Shown here: positions 7,547 through 15,417 of the stretch, piece by piece
Layout of the letters: each line of letters opens with the position of its first letter
How positions within the stretch are numbered: position 1 is the stretch's first letter
Assembly: GCA_965198285.1 (NCBI GenBank)
Contig: OZ240251.1
Span: 992,001-1,056,000, forward strand
DNA from: UBA11872 sp965198285
Lineage (GTDB): Bacteria; Chloroflexota; UBA11872
Direction: 5' to 3'
Length of the DNA stretch: 64,000 bases
Notes under the pieces: model-generated
Database searches by the model: none
What the model was told of the DNA's origin: nothing
The model's input: only the letters and a program-made list of their open reading frames with translations
Program-made: the position numbers and the translations under genes

Positions 7547-8662
7547 TTGACGCCCCAACACAGGTGCTCTGCCCTCACTCCTTCCCAACCCCGTATCCTT
7601 CCCCCACAACACCCCCCAGGCCTCCCACCCATCCACTTCCCCTTCGCCCAATTCACCGGAACCGCCTACGATCTCGGCCTCCAACACGGCCAGCGCTTCC
7701 GCGACCTCGTCCGCCTCCAGCTCGCCGAAACCATGCAAGGCGCCGCCGACAGCGGCCTCACCTCCGCGGCCGCCCTCGACTGGACCAGACAGCAGCAACC
7801 CGCCGTCGAAGCCATCGCCCCCCACTGGATCGACGAGCTCCAGGGCCTGGCAGAAGGCGCTGGAATCCGGTTCGACGAAGCCCTCGCCCTCCAACTCCGC
7901 CCCGGAACCGGCGGCTTGCCCGAAGGCTGCACCTCATTCGCCGCCGTCGGGTCCGCCACCACCGATGGCCAAACCATCGCCGGTCAAAACCGCGACCTGG
8001 GTGAGCCCTACCTCCACCGCATGTTCCTCGCCGCGTTCAGGCCTGCCCACGGCCCGCACATCCTCATGCACTGCGTCCCCGGCGAACTCGGCGGCGTCGG
8101 CCTCAACAGCCACGGGGTGTCAGTCTTCGCCAACTCCCTCTGGGGCAAATCCGGCCGAACCTGGATGGCCCCGCCCATCCTCCGCCGCGCCGCTCTCGAA
8201 AGCGCCACGGCCCAAGCTGCTGTCCAACGCATCCAGGCCATGCCCGGCCCCGCCGTCGGCAACTTTCTCATCGCCGACACCCGCCACGCCCGCAACCTCG
8301 AAATCCTGGCCGAAGGCGTCCACGTCACCCAGGTCAACGACGGCGCCTACGCCCACGCCAACAACTGCACCGCCGCAATCCTCCTCCCCCACCAAGCCAC
8401 CCGCCGGCCCCTCCCCCACTCCGAAGGCCGCCGTGTCTCGCTCCAGACCGCCCTCGACCAACACGCCGGCTCAATTGATACAGAGGTCTGCCGCCAACTC
8501 CTCAGCGACGAATCAGGCCGCCCCGAACCCGTCTGCCGCCCCGTCCGGTCCGGCGACCCCTTCGCCACCATCGCCGCCCTCATCGCCGTCCCCCACACCC
8601 AAACCCTCCACCTCAGCTACGGCCCCTCCAGCAACAACCACTTCACCACCTACCGCCTCTAG
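7547..8662 (+). CDS. C45-family acyltransferase/amidohydrolase (acyl-CoA:6-APA acyltransferase-like), 5' end altered by IS110
   Basis: The protein has the Ntn-hydrolase features of peptidase family C45. There is an N-terminal helical part with FTGTAYDLGLQHGQRF, then the autoprocessing site EGCTSFA whose Cys (about residue 128) becomes the N-terminal nucleophile. GQNRDLG, NSHGVSVFANSLW and ANNCTA complete the fold. The only start in frame is TTG 7547, which lies inside the right end of IS110 copy A. From there to FPFAQFTG no ATG, GTG or TTG occurs, so the native start was probably lost on insertion. The rest is intact, so it may be expressed from the element or be recently inactivated. Probable role is hydrolysis or transfer of an amide-linked acyl group. 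Confidence 0.75.
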   Translation: MTPQHRCSALTPSQPRILPPQHPPGLPPIHFPFAQFTGTAYDLGLQHGQRFRDLVRLQLAETMQGAADSGLTSAAALDWTRQQQPAVEAIAPHWIDELQGLAEGAGIRFDEALALQLRPGTGGLPEGCTSFAAVGSATTDGQTIAGQNRDLGEPYLHRMFLAAFRPAHGPHILMHCVPGELGGVGLNSHGVSVFANSLWGKSGRTWMAPPILRRAALESATAQAAVQRIQAMPGPAVGNFLIADTRHARNLEILAEGVHVTQVNDGAYAHANNCTAAILLPHQATRRPLPHSEGRRVSLQTALDQHAGSIDTEVCRQLLSDESGRPEPVCRPVRSGDPFATIAALIAVPHTQTLHLSYGPSSNNHFTTYRL

Positions 8663-8670
8663 GAAAAAAC

Positions 8671-8720
8671 CGCTCGTAGTGAGCCGGGTCGGAGTCTTTC
8701 GGAGATCCGTGTCGAACCAC
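8671..8720. repeat. Dispersed imperfect palindrome, copy 2
   Basis: Begins CGCTCGTAGTGAGCC and ends CGTGTCGAACCAC, related to the copies at 3050-3124 and 10026-10074. It lies immediately after the stop of the C45-type gene and just before the right border of IS110 copy B. Confidence 0.65.
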
Positions 8721-8761
8721 CCGGCCGATCTTTCGTAGCAACTGTGTTGGTCGGGCAAGTC

Positions 8762-9703
8762 CTAGGTGGCCCTGGTGGGGTCCCAGAGGGTCCCGTGCTT
8801 GCACAGGGCATTGCAGAGAATGAGCAGCTTGCGCATGCAGGCGGTGAGGGCCACCTTGGGCCGCTTGCCGGCCGCGATGAGCCGCTGATAGAAGACGCGG
8901 ATGGCGGGATTGGCCCGCGTGGCAGCGACGGTCGCCATATAGAGGACGGCGCGGACGGAGGCGCGCCCACCCCAGATGCCGCGGCGGCCGCGCCAGGTGC
9001 CGCTGTCGCGATTGAAGGGGGCGACTCCGGCCAGGGCGGCGATCTGCCGGCGCGAGAGGGTGCCGAGTTCGGGGAGTTCGGCTAGCAGGGTGGCACTAGC
9101 CGTGGGGCCGATGCCCGGGATGCTCTGGAGCCAAGTCGCCCGGGCGCGCAGAGCCGCCTCGGCCTGGAGGGCCGCCGCGATCTGGGCGTCGAGGGTGGTC
9201 AGGCGTTCGGAGAGCCAGGCCACGTGGGCGTCGATGTCGGCCTGGACGTTGGGCCGGGCCAAGGGGCGCCGCTGCTTGTCGGCGACCCGATCCGTCAGGA
9301 GTTGGCGGCGGCGGGTGACCAGGGCGTGCAGGTCTTGACTGGCAGCCGAGGGGCGGGGCCGGAGGGGCGGCTGGACCTCGGCCGCGAAGCGCGCGAGCAC
9401 CTGCGCATCCACGCGGTCGGTCTTGACCAGGATGTTGCGGCTGCGGGCGAAGTCGCGCACTTGGCGCGGATTGCTGACGACCACCGGCAACCCGGCGGCA
9501 TACAGGGCGGCATCCACGGCCTGCTCGTAGCCGCCCGTCGCTTCCAGCACCAGGCGGGCGGGGTGGTGGGTCTGCGCCCACTGCACCAGACGCGCGTGGC
9601 CCGCCGGGGTGTTGGGCACGCGCCAGCCCGCGGCGGTCGGATAGACCGCCACCTCCAGCTGATCGCGCGCGACATCCAGACCAACAAACAACGGGTGGGC
9701 CAT
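8762..9703 (-). CDS. IS110-family transposase (serine-DEDD recombinase), copy B
   Basis: A 313-residue transposase starting at ATG 9703 with CTGGAGGG just upstream. The DEDD residues are visible in VGLDVARDQLEV, LVLEATGGYE and VKTDRVDAQVLARF. The C-terminal domain has QSIPGIGPTASATLLAE and the serine region PFNRDSGTWRGRR. All family hallmarks are kept, so it should be functional. It terminates about 23 nt before the right border, as copy A does. Together with the upstream RNA it forms a complete IS110 unit. Confidence 0.95.
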   Translation of the reverse strand: MAHPLFVGLDVARDQLEVAVYPTAAGWRVPNTPAGHARLVQWAQTHHPARLVLEATGGYEQAVDAALYAAGLPVVVSNPRQVRDFARSRNILVKTDRVDAQVLARFAAEVQPPLRPRPSAASQDLHALVTRRRQLLTDRVADKQRRPLARPNVQADIDAHVAWLSERLTTLDAQIAAALQAEAALRARATWLQSIPGIGPTASATLLAELPELGTLSRRQIAALAGVAPFNRDSGTWRGRRGIWGGRASVRAVLYMATVAATRANPAIRVFYQRLIAAGKRPKVALTACMRKLLILCNALCKHGTLWDPTRAT

Positions 9704-9721
9704 TTCGGTACCCTCCAGGTG

Positions 9722-9868
9722 ACGCTGGCTTCCTGCCCTGCCTTGTAAATTCGGGCTCGTGCTGACGGCCCAGGCAACTGTTCGGGCTCTGAGCCAGCGT
9801 GAGGGCCGGGACGCCCACGCTACGAAACGGTCTCACTGGACCAAGGGGCGGTCGGGCTGTCCCGGCCC
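9722..9868 (-). ncRNA. Candidate bridge RNA of IS110 copy B, with guides matching its insertion site
   Basis: On the minus strand stem 1 pairs GGGCCGGGAC with GTCCCGGCCC (9859-9868 and 9803-9812) around 46 nt. Stem 2 pairs ACGCTGGCT with AGCCAGCGT (9792-9800 and 9722-9730) around 61 nt. Loop 1 contains CCGCCCCT, identical to the left target including core CT, and TTTCGTAG, the reverse complement of the right target CTACGAAA. Loop 2 contains ACAGTTGC, identical to the element's right end, and TACAAG, complementary to its left end CTTGTA. This is the four-guide logic described for IS621-type bridge RNAs. Expression is inferred; the sequence match is direct. Confidence 0.82.
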
Positions 9869-9911
9869 TACGAGTTCCCCCGGACGATCCGAGGGTTCTG
9901 CAACATACAAG

Positions 9912-9939
9912 GGGCGGGTCTGTGACCCGCCCGTCTTCC
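9912..9939. repeat. Dispersed palindrome GGGCGGGTCTGTGACCCGCCC, right part; target of IS110 copy B
   Basis: The GACCCGCCC arms pair with GGGCGGGTC to give a near-perfect hairpin, followed by GTCTTCCG. The first bases of the repeat (CGTAG) lie at 8735-8738 on the other side of the IS element. A related intact copy is at 10141-10175 and a decayed one at 9973-10005. Confidence 0.75.
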
Positions 9940-9972
9940 GGTCGTGATCGACTGGCCGCCCCTCGTGTCTTC

Positions 9973-10005
9973 CGTAGGAGCCGCGTTTCTAACCGGCCTC
10001 TTCCG
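9973..10005. repeat. Degenerate copy of the GGGGCGGGTC palindrome
   Basis: CGTAGGAGCCGCGTTTC followed by AACCGGCCTCTTCCG aligns with the palindrome at 10141-10175 with scattered substitutions. The hairpin arms no longer pair fully. Confidence 0.45.
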
Positions 10006-10025
10006 CGCAGCCACCACCCCTTATC

Positions 10026-10074
10026 CGTTCGTGGTGAGCCGGTCCGGAGTCTTCGGCGGACCGTGTCGAACCAC
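10026..10074. repeat. Dispersed imperfect palindrome, copy 3
   Basis: Begins GTTCGTGGTGAGCCGG and ends CGTGTCGAACCAC; the outer GTTCGTGGT/ACCAC arms and the inner CCGGTCCG/CGGACCG arms are complementary. Same family as 3050-3124 and 8671-8720. Confidence 0.7.
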
Positions 10075-10140
10075 AAGCCCTAGCACCCAACCCTCCCGGG
10101 CAGTCCCCGTCCGTCATCCCGGCGTCCGCTTCCCTTCTGG

Positions 10141-10175
10141 CGTAGGGGCGGCGTCTCCGACCCGCCCGTCTTCCG
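10141..10175. repeat. Dispersed GGGGCGGC...GACCCGCCC palindrome, uninterrupted copy
   Basis: CGTAGGGGCGGCGTCTCC followed by GACCCGCCCGTCTTCCG. It shows what the empty target site of IS110 copy B looks like, including the AG/CT core in CGTAGGGG. The rest of 10176-10399 contains only a CCGGCCTAA triple repeat near 10263-10290 and no gene. Confidence 0.75.
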
Positions 10176-10399
10176 CGCAACCAACCCCGCCAGCTTCATC
10201 ACCCCCGAGCCCCTCGCCATCAACGGCGGCCTGACCATCCAACTCCCCGCCAGCATCGCCACCGGCCTAACCGGCCTAACCGGCCTGGGGATCTGCCGAC
10301 CCGTCTCTGGATGAGTCGAGTTCGGCCATCGTCGCGACAACGGCGCGGACTCTCGGAGCGACTTGAGGGACCTCCGGCCTTTCTGACTCTAAAGAGCGT

Positions 10400-13300
10400 C
10401 TACCGGACTGCGTCTGGAGCCGGTGGCCGCAGGTCAATCCGCATCTCCGCAATCCGTTCAGGATCCCCGTCGACGCCGCGACGCTTAAGCACGGCCAGCA
10501 TGTCCTCTTGCCTGGGCTGACCGAACGCCAGTCGATAGAGCGCCAGCGACTCTTGCAGCCGGTCCCATCGCTCCTCGTCGCGACTCAGGGGAAAAGCCAT
10601 GATTCGCCGGTGCAGCTGGGCGTTGCCCGGGTAAATCCAGTAGGGGGAGAGGTCGCCCAGCCCGTCGGCTGCTTCCGCCGCGGCGGCTTCGAAGACCGCG
10701 GACCAGGGGTCGCCGATTCCTGGAGCCAGCGCGGCCGATCGGTGCGCGGCCGCCACGTTCTTTCGGATCGCGTGCCCCTTGTAGCGATCCACCCGCCCCT
10801 CGCGCTGCTCGAAGTCGACCGGGTTGCCCGGGAGGTCCCAATGGACTACCGAATGGCACCACCAGTGGAAGTCGACTCCCTCTTGGCCTATCGAGGTGGT
10901 CGCGAGCACGAACGGCCAGAACGGCGAGTTGAAGGCCGCCCTAACCTCGGGAAGTCTGGCTTCGTCCTGGCTATAGCGGGTGCTGCCAAAGCGCATCGCG
11001 AACCGGCTCGGGAACGCGATGCCGTCACTGTCGAAATCATCGATGTCGGTTGCGCGGTTGACCGACTCCCGTACGGCAATGGCCCGCCGTGCGGTTGCGG
11101 CCAGCGAGATCAGCCCCTCATCGGTAGACGTGTTCGCTCCTGACTCACCGGCCAGGTGGTGGATGTACTCGTCGAGAACCGCTTGCAGCCCCCCGTCGAT
11201 GCAATACCGCGCGACCCTGCGCCAATAGGCGCCTTCATCCGCGCGCGCGCTGCCTGGGCCTCCGTACAGGCCGTCGAGAAGCAGCATCGCGTTGGGCCGC
11301 GCGAAGAGACTCCGCAAGCCGGACGCCAGGATCGCCGCCGCGCGCCAGTGGCCCAACTCGGTTACCGTGTCGTCCGTTCGCCTTAGCCGCCTGAGCGCTC
11401 GCCACGCGATGTTCCCCGGCGCTCCTAAACCGAGAACCGCGGAAGTCGCTACCAAGTCCGCCGGCCGTTCCGACTCCGGCGTCCAATCGCCGAGAGCCTC
11501 TTGCAACTGCCGGACATGCGCCACGAGCGCCGCGCCCCGCTCCTCCTCGGACCAGTGATCGGGAGAGGCTCCCCGCAGTGCGTCAGCAAGGTTGCCTCGC
11601 CACTCCCCGATGAGCGCGGATGCAAGCGCGCTGCCCCGCTCTGCGAGCGCCGGCGCGAACCAGTGCCAGGCGGCGCTCGCCGTGGAGCTCGTGTGGCCGT
11701 TCGGGCCAACGACTGATTCGACTCGGTCGTACGCCCACTGGAGCAGACGCTCCACGCTCGGCGACTCGTCGTGGTCGCGGGCGGCGTCCAACGGGTCGGT
11801 GCGCGCGGCAAGCGTCGGCTGCGGCCAGAACAACGCCAGCGTCGACATCGAGGCAGGCCGCCCATCAGCCATCCGATAGTCGAGGCGCCTCGCCAGAGCT
11901 GCTCGGGCCGCCGGCGTATTCAATAGCTGCCCCGCTCCGGTGAAGATTTGTCGCTGGACCTCGTAGCTCAGGAGTGACGCGATAGCCGCAGGCGCAGCCA
12001 CCCAGCTCGAGAAAATGAGCTGCTTGGTGATCTCGGTCGAATCGACCGATTCATACGGGCCGCCAAGTCGGTGGTAGGGAAGCGACGGCGGCATCCAGAG
12101 CAAGCGCCACCAGCCCTTTTTCAGCGTCGCCCCGTACAGCGCGCGCATCCGCGCGTTCGCCCAATCGAGCGGCTGGAATCCCTCAACATCGGATTTGTCA
12201 ATGCGCTGGGCGCCGCCAAACAGCGGTACCAGCCGAGACCGAAGTTCCGCATCCTTCATCCATTCACGCACACGCTCCCCAACGCGATATCCGCTCAGGA
12301 AGTTGAGGAAGTAGGGCGCTGACTTCCAGTACTCGACGCCAAGCGGCGCCTTCACCTCGTCCGCGACGCGTCGCAGCGCGACGAAACCGGCAAAGTCGTC
12401 CGATAGCACGCGAAACGCGCTCGTCTCCGTTTCGAGGGTCGTCGCGCCCCTGTCGCCAGTGGGCCGCTCGGTTCGAGCAATCCACCTCCGCAGTTGGGCT
12501 TGCACCCGGTCTCGGATCGCCGCCGTCGGCTCGCCCGCCAGCGCCGCCTGCCGCATCGCATCGAGATCAGCCTGCAGGGAATCCACGGGCTCATCCGAGG
12601 CCGCCAGGAACTCCAGGGTCTTTAGGAAGTCCGCGTAGTGACCACCACCGTCTTCGGCTTCCTCCGCGTACGTGAACGGCTTATACGGCGTTGCCGAGAG
12701 CAACAGCACACGCGCGTCGGACTGATTGAAGAACTCGTGCGCCAGCTCGGCCGCTTCGCCGCCGGTCTTCACGTCCAGTAGATCCCGAAAGCGCTGGAAC
12801 TCGTCCAGGATCACCAGGTCGGGCCCGAGCGCCGAAACGGCGGCTCGCGCGAGCATTCGGCGCAGCCTGCCGACGATTTGGCGCGCCGACGCACGCTGAC
12901 TATCGGTCAGAGCCTTTCGTCCTGCGACTTCATCGATCAGGGCGACGAGCGCCCCTCGCTCGCTGCTCCGATCGAACGCCTCCAGAAACGTCCGTTGGAT
13001 GCTTGGCTCGAAGGGTCGTGAGCGCACGGAAGCGACGTACGAGTCGACGAATCGTTGTCGGCTCGACACGCCGCCCTGGAAGACCCGCTCTGCCGCGGTT
13101 GCTTGCTTACCCCTGAGGCCCAGGTGATGTCGCAGCAGCACGTAGAGCACGGCGCGCTCCTCCGCCTTGCCCAGCTGCCATCCGAATTGAAACGATGTGG
13201 CCGGTGTGAACGCGACGAACGTGGCCGGCTTGCCCGTGCCGCCCGGTGCGGGTTTCAGCACGTCCGGCTGCCTGATCAGCAGGGTAAGCCGCGTCGCAAA

Positions 13301-13600
13301 GCTCGGACTCTCCGAGCCGGTTGCGTTCAGCTTCCGAATATTCTGCGCGGCGATGTCCGTGTTGGAGCACACGTAAACGATGTCGATGCGACGCACGTGC
13401 TCGACCTGCTGGAGGTGCTCCAGGGTCCTGGCGATGACTTCCTGCGCGACGTGCGTCTTGCCCAGTCCTGTCTCATCCGCCACCAGGAATCGTCGCGACG
13501 AGTCCTGATCGCGGTACAGCCGCCGGAACGCGTGCTCGGCGGTCGCTCGCTGGAAATCGCTCAGCGCTGTGCCCCGATCTTTTCGGGTCGTCCGAGTCAC
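10400..13600 (-). CDS. Large SF2/SNF2-like helicase, third gene of a DUF6361-PLD-helicase operon
   Basis: A protein of about 1066 residues. The start is taken as GTG 13600 because it overlaps the stop of the upstream gene as GTGA, a classic coupled junction. The N-terminal ATPase lobe has Walker A DETGLGKT near residue 45, a motif II written DEFQ near 267, and SATPYKPF near 302. The C-terminal lobe has TTSIGQEGVDFHWW and HWDLPGNPVDFEQREGRVDR near 930, as in DEAD/SNF2-type helicases of defense systems. A long insert of about 500 residues without recognised motifs separates the lobes. It is the last gene of the operon. DNA translocation or remodelling coupled to the PLD-like nuclease is inferred. 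Confidence 0.85.
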   Translation of the reverse strand: MTRTTRKDRGTALSDFQRATAEHAFRRLYRDQDSSRRFLVADETGLGKTHVAQEVIARTLEHLQQVEHVRRIDIVYVCSNTDIAAQNIRKLNATGSESPSFATRLTLLIRQPDVLKPAPGGTGKPATFVAFTPATSFQFGWQLGKAEERAVLYVLLRHHLGLRGKQATAAERVFQGGVSSRQRFVDSYVASVRSRPFEPSIQRTFLEAFDRSSERGALVALIDEVAGRKALTDSQRASARQIVGRLRRMLARAAVSALGPDLVILDEFQRFRDLLDVKTGGEAAELAHEFFNQSDARVLLLSATPYKPFTYAEEAEDGGGHYADFLKTLEFLAASDEPVDSLQADLDAMRQAALAGEPTAAIRDRVQAQLRRWIARTERPTGDRGATTLETETSAFRVLSDDFAGFVALRRVADEVKAPLGVEYWKSAPYFLNFLSGYRVGERVREWMKDAELRSRLVPLFGGAQRIDKSDVEGFQPLDWANARMRALYGATLKKGWWRLLWMPPSLPYHRLGGPYESVDSTEITKQLIFSSWVAAPAAIASLLSYEVQRQIFTGAGQLLNTPAARAALARRLDYRMADGRPASMSTLALFWPQPTLAARTDPLDAARDHDESPSVERLLQWAYDRVESVVGPNGHTSSTASAAWHWFAPALAERGSALASALIGEWRGNLADALRGASPDHWSEEERGAALVAHVRQLQEALGDWTPESERPADLVATSAVLGLGAPGNIAWRALRRLRRTDDTVTELGHWRAAAILASGLRSLFARPNAMLLLDGLYGGPGSARADEGAYWRRVARYCIDGGLQAVLDEYIHHLAGESGANTSTDEGLISLAATARRAIAVRESVNRATDIDDFDSDGIAFPSRFAMRFGSTRYSQDEARLPEVRAAFNSPFWPFVLATTSIGQEGVDFHWWCHSVVHWDLPGNPVDFEQREGRVDRYKGHAIRKNVAAAHRSAALAPGIGDPWSAVFEAAAAEAADGLGDLSPYWIYPGNAQLHRRIMAFPLSRDEERWDRLQESLALYRLAFGQPRQEDMLAVLKRRGVDGDPERIAEMRIDLRPPAPDAVR

Positions 13601-15417
13601 GAAGCCTCTACGCCCATCGCGCGTCGCGCCTCGAGGACCGGCAGCCACACGTCGTCCCAGCCCGGCGGAAGGACCGCCCGCCCATGCGGCGACCGGCGCA
13701 GGTGCTCGATGATCTCGTCCAGGTGATCGATTGACTCCGGACTTTCCGCGAGAGCTCGCGCCAGCAGTTCCAGGACGCCTTGCCCGGCGCCTGCTGACCA
13801 GCGTCCCGACCCCTCGCTGATCACTGCGATATCAATGGCAGTTCCGGAGGCGAAGCCGATGAGCAGGGCGAGCAGCCGCAGGAACTTCTCCGGCGTGTCG
13901 ATCTGCCGGGCAAAGATCTGCCGGAATCGGTCGTTGGGCGAACCCTCGAGCTGTGAGCAGACCACCGTCGAGCGCTCCAGCACCTTCTCGTCGACCGACC
14001 CTCGCGCCGTGAGCCGAAGAAACGCCGTGATATCTGCGAGCTCGCGGGGCGGAAGTTCGACGTCAAGCGGCTCTGCAGGATCGAGCTGTTTGGTCTCGTC
14101 CGGACGGTTGAAGGGAGCAATGGTGACGCAGGCTCCCTTGGGCATGCGCCGCGGCGCGGCATCGGACCTAATCCGAGCTACCCAACCCTCGGTCCCCTGC
14201 GTGACGGTTGTGCGGAAGCGGATCCCCCCGGCGATATCGACCAGCAGATTCTCGAGCGCCCGGCTGTCCTCGCCTTCTTTGTCGACACATGGCTCCGTAC
14301 CGCGATCGTACGGCGTCAGCATGCCCCTTAGCGGCGCGTCTTCGCCCACCAGCGCGTCGACTCCGAGCGTCCGTACCGGGCCGACCAGCTCACACAGAAA
14401 CTCCACGTTCTGGCCCAGTCCCGCATCGGTGGCGTTGGCCGAGCCAACGAAGAGATGCGCTCGCTTGCCGCGCTCGACCACAAAGACCTTTGCGTGCAGC
14501 TGTGTGAAGAAGCTCCGGTCTGCCTCCCCTTCGGAGTCATCCGCGGCGAGGCTCGCCGTCGGATCGAGCTCATAGACGTCTACGTCCTCGAGTGCGTCTT
14601 TTGGCACGGCATTGAGCTCCCCGCCGCGCGAGATGAGCACGGCAGTCTGGCCGGCCCTCATGCGAAAGATGCGCCGAATCGCGCCTTCGCGGACGAATGG
14701 TGAGATCACAAGCTTTCGATAGCCGCGGAAGTGCTCCTCAAAGGGAAACCTGCGCGAGTACCGAAGTCCGATCGGATGAAAGCGGACCTCGTGGACGCCG
14801 TCGGGTAGCTCCCATTCGACCCGCCGCAGCTCCTCGGCGAGCTCGGTCAGGACCGCGTGACGGCCTGGAGACAACGACGTCACGGCCAACCCGGGCATCG
14901 CCCGAAAAAACCGCGCCAACGGTTCGCAGCTCTTGTTGATCCGTCCCGCACGCCGGCCGTCCAGCCAGAGGATCGTGTCCCAGCTGCGATCGGCCGTGAG
15001 GTTTCGGGAGAGCACGAGCAGCCGATATGAGGGCGCCTGGGATTCGTCGCGGAATCGAAGCAGCCAGGTCTTCGGATGGAAGATGTGACCTGGCCGCGGT
15101 CGCTTTACCTCGTGGACGACGCCTTCGAGCAGGGCCACCAGATCGGATGGCCACCGCGCGGCGCCGATCGCGCCGGCCTGGCAGAAGATGTCAATCCGAT
15201 CGCTCATCCCGCGCAGTGACTGCATCACCTCAATGGGATCCGGCTGCTCGTCCAATCGAAAACCGGCGAACGCAAGTGGGACCGTCAGCGCCGTCTCCAG
15301 ATCGAGCGTGAACGTTGTCGCGACGGCGCGGTCCAGCGAGCATCCCGCGGGCGGTCGCAGCGCCTCGAGCAGCAACTCTCGGCTGTCAGGCGCGAGCACG
15401 ACCGTTATCCCTCCCAT
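13597..15417 (-). CDS. Phospholipase D-like (putative nuclease) protein, second gene of the operon
   Basis: About 606 residues from ATG 15417 (MGGITVVLAPDS); two earlier ATGs at 15447 and 15429 are possible, and all overlap the upstream gene. Two PLD-type half-sites are visible. HPKTWLLRF followed by LLVLSRNLT lies near residue 114. LHAKVFVVE followed by LFVGSANATDAGL lies near 308, the HxK...GSxN form found in PLD-family nucleases. The C-terminal 200 residues are not recognised. The operon has tight overlaps with both neighbours, pointing to one complex. In DISARM-like and related systems PLD proteins act beside helicases. The role here is inferred to be nucleic-acid cleavage. Confidence 0.83.
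   Translation of the reverse strand: MGGITVVLAPDSRELLLEALRPPAGCSLDRAVATTFTLDLETALTVPLAFAGFRLDEQPDPIEVMQSLRGMSDRIDIFCQAGAIGAARWPSDLVALLEGVVHEVKRPRPGHIFHPKTWLLRFRDESQAPSYRLLVLSRNLTADRSWDTILWLDGRRAGRINKSCEPLARFFRAMPGLAVTSLSPGRHAVLTELAEELRRVEWELPDGVHEVRFHPIGLRYSRRFPFEEHFRGYRKLVISPFVREGAIRRIFRMRAGQTAVLISRGGELNAVPKDALEDVDVYELDPTASLAADDSEGEADRSFFTQLHAKVFVVERGKRAHLFVGSANATDAGLGQNVEFLCELVGPVRTLGVDALVGEDAPLRGMLTPYDRGTEPCVDKEGEDSRALENLLVDIAGGIRFRTTVTQGTEGWVARIRSDAAPRRMPKGACVTIAPFNRPDETKQLDPAEPLDVELPPRELADITAFLRLTARGSVDEKVLERSTVVCSQLEGSPNDRFRQIFARQIDTPEKFLRLLALLIGFASGTAIDIAVISEGSGRWSAGAGQGVLELLARALAESPESIDHLDEIIEHLRRSPHGRAVLPPGWDDVWLPVLEARRAMGVEAS

Larger units (their letters stand above)
6391..7568 (+). 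mobile_element. IS110-family insertion sequence, copy A
   Basis: Ends were set by comparing the flanks of copy A with copy B (8737-9911). The left end begins CTTGTACGTT and the right end finishes ACACAGGTG, with a CT dinucleotide at both borders (6391-6392 and 7567-7568), as expected for the dinucleotide core of IS110 recombination. There are no terminal inverted repeats and no target duplication beyond the core, which is normal for this family. The element is about 1.18 kb. It holds a structured RNA region and one transposase gene on the plus strand. The right border falls at the start of the C45-type gene. Confidence 0.82.
8737..9911 (-). mobile_element. IS110-family insertion sequence, copy B
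   Basis: On the minus strand the element begins CTTGTATGTT (left end near 9911) and ends ACACAGTTG-CT (right end near 8737), with the CT core at both borders. Removing it joins TTTCGT-AG to GGGCGGGTCTGTG on the plus strand. That restores a complete copy of the dispersed palindrome also seen at 10141-10175, so the element sits exactly in that repeat. Length with one core is 1173 bp, nearly the same as copy A. It contains one intact transposase gene and an upstream structured RNA. Confidence 0.87.

Noticed and set aside
7576..7586. Match of the copy A guide TCACTCC to TCACTCC right of the element
   Set aside because: It lies on the wrong side and about 10 nt from the core, so it does not fit guide geometry; seven bases can match by chance in this C/T-rich stretch.
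6682..8004. 440-residue Arg/Pro-rich frame across the IS110 transposase and C45 genes
   Set aside because: It is an out-of-frame shadow of two well-supported genes.
3050..10074. The GTGGTGAGC...GTCGAACC repeats as miniature transposons
   Set aside because: Copies differ in length and show no target duplications or transposase-end similarity; called only as intergenic palindromic repeats.
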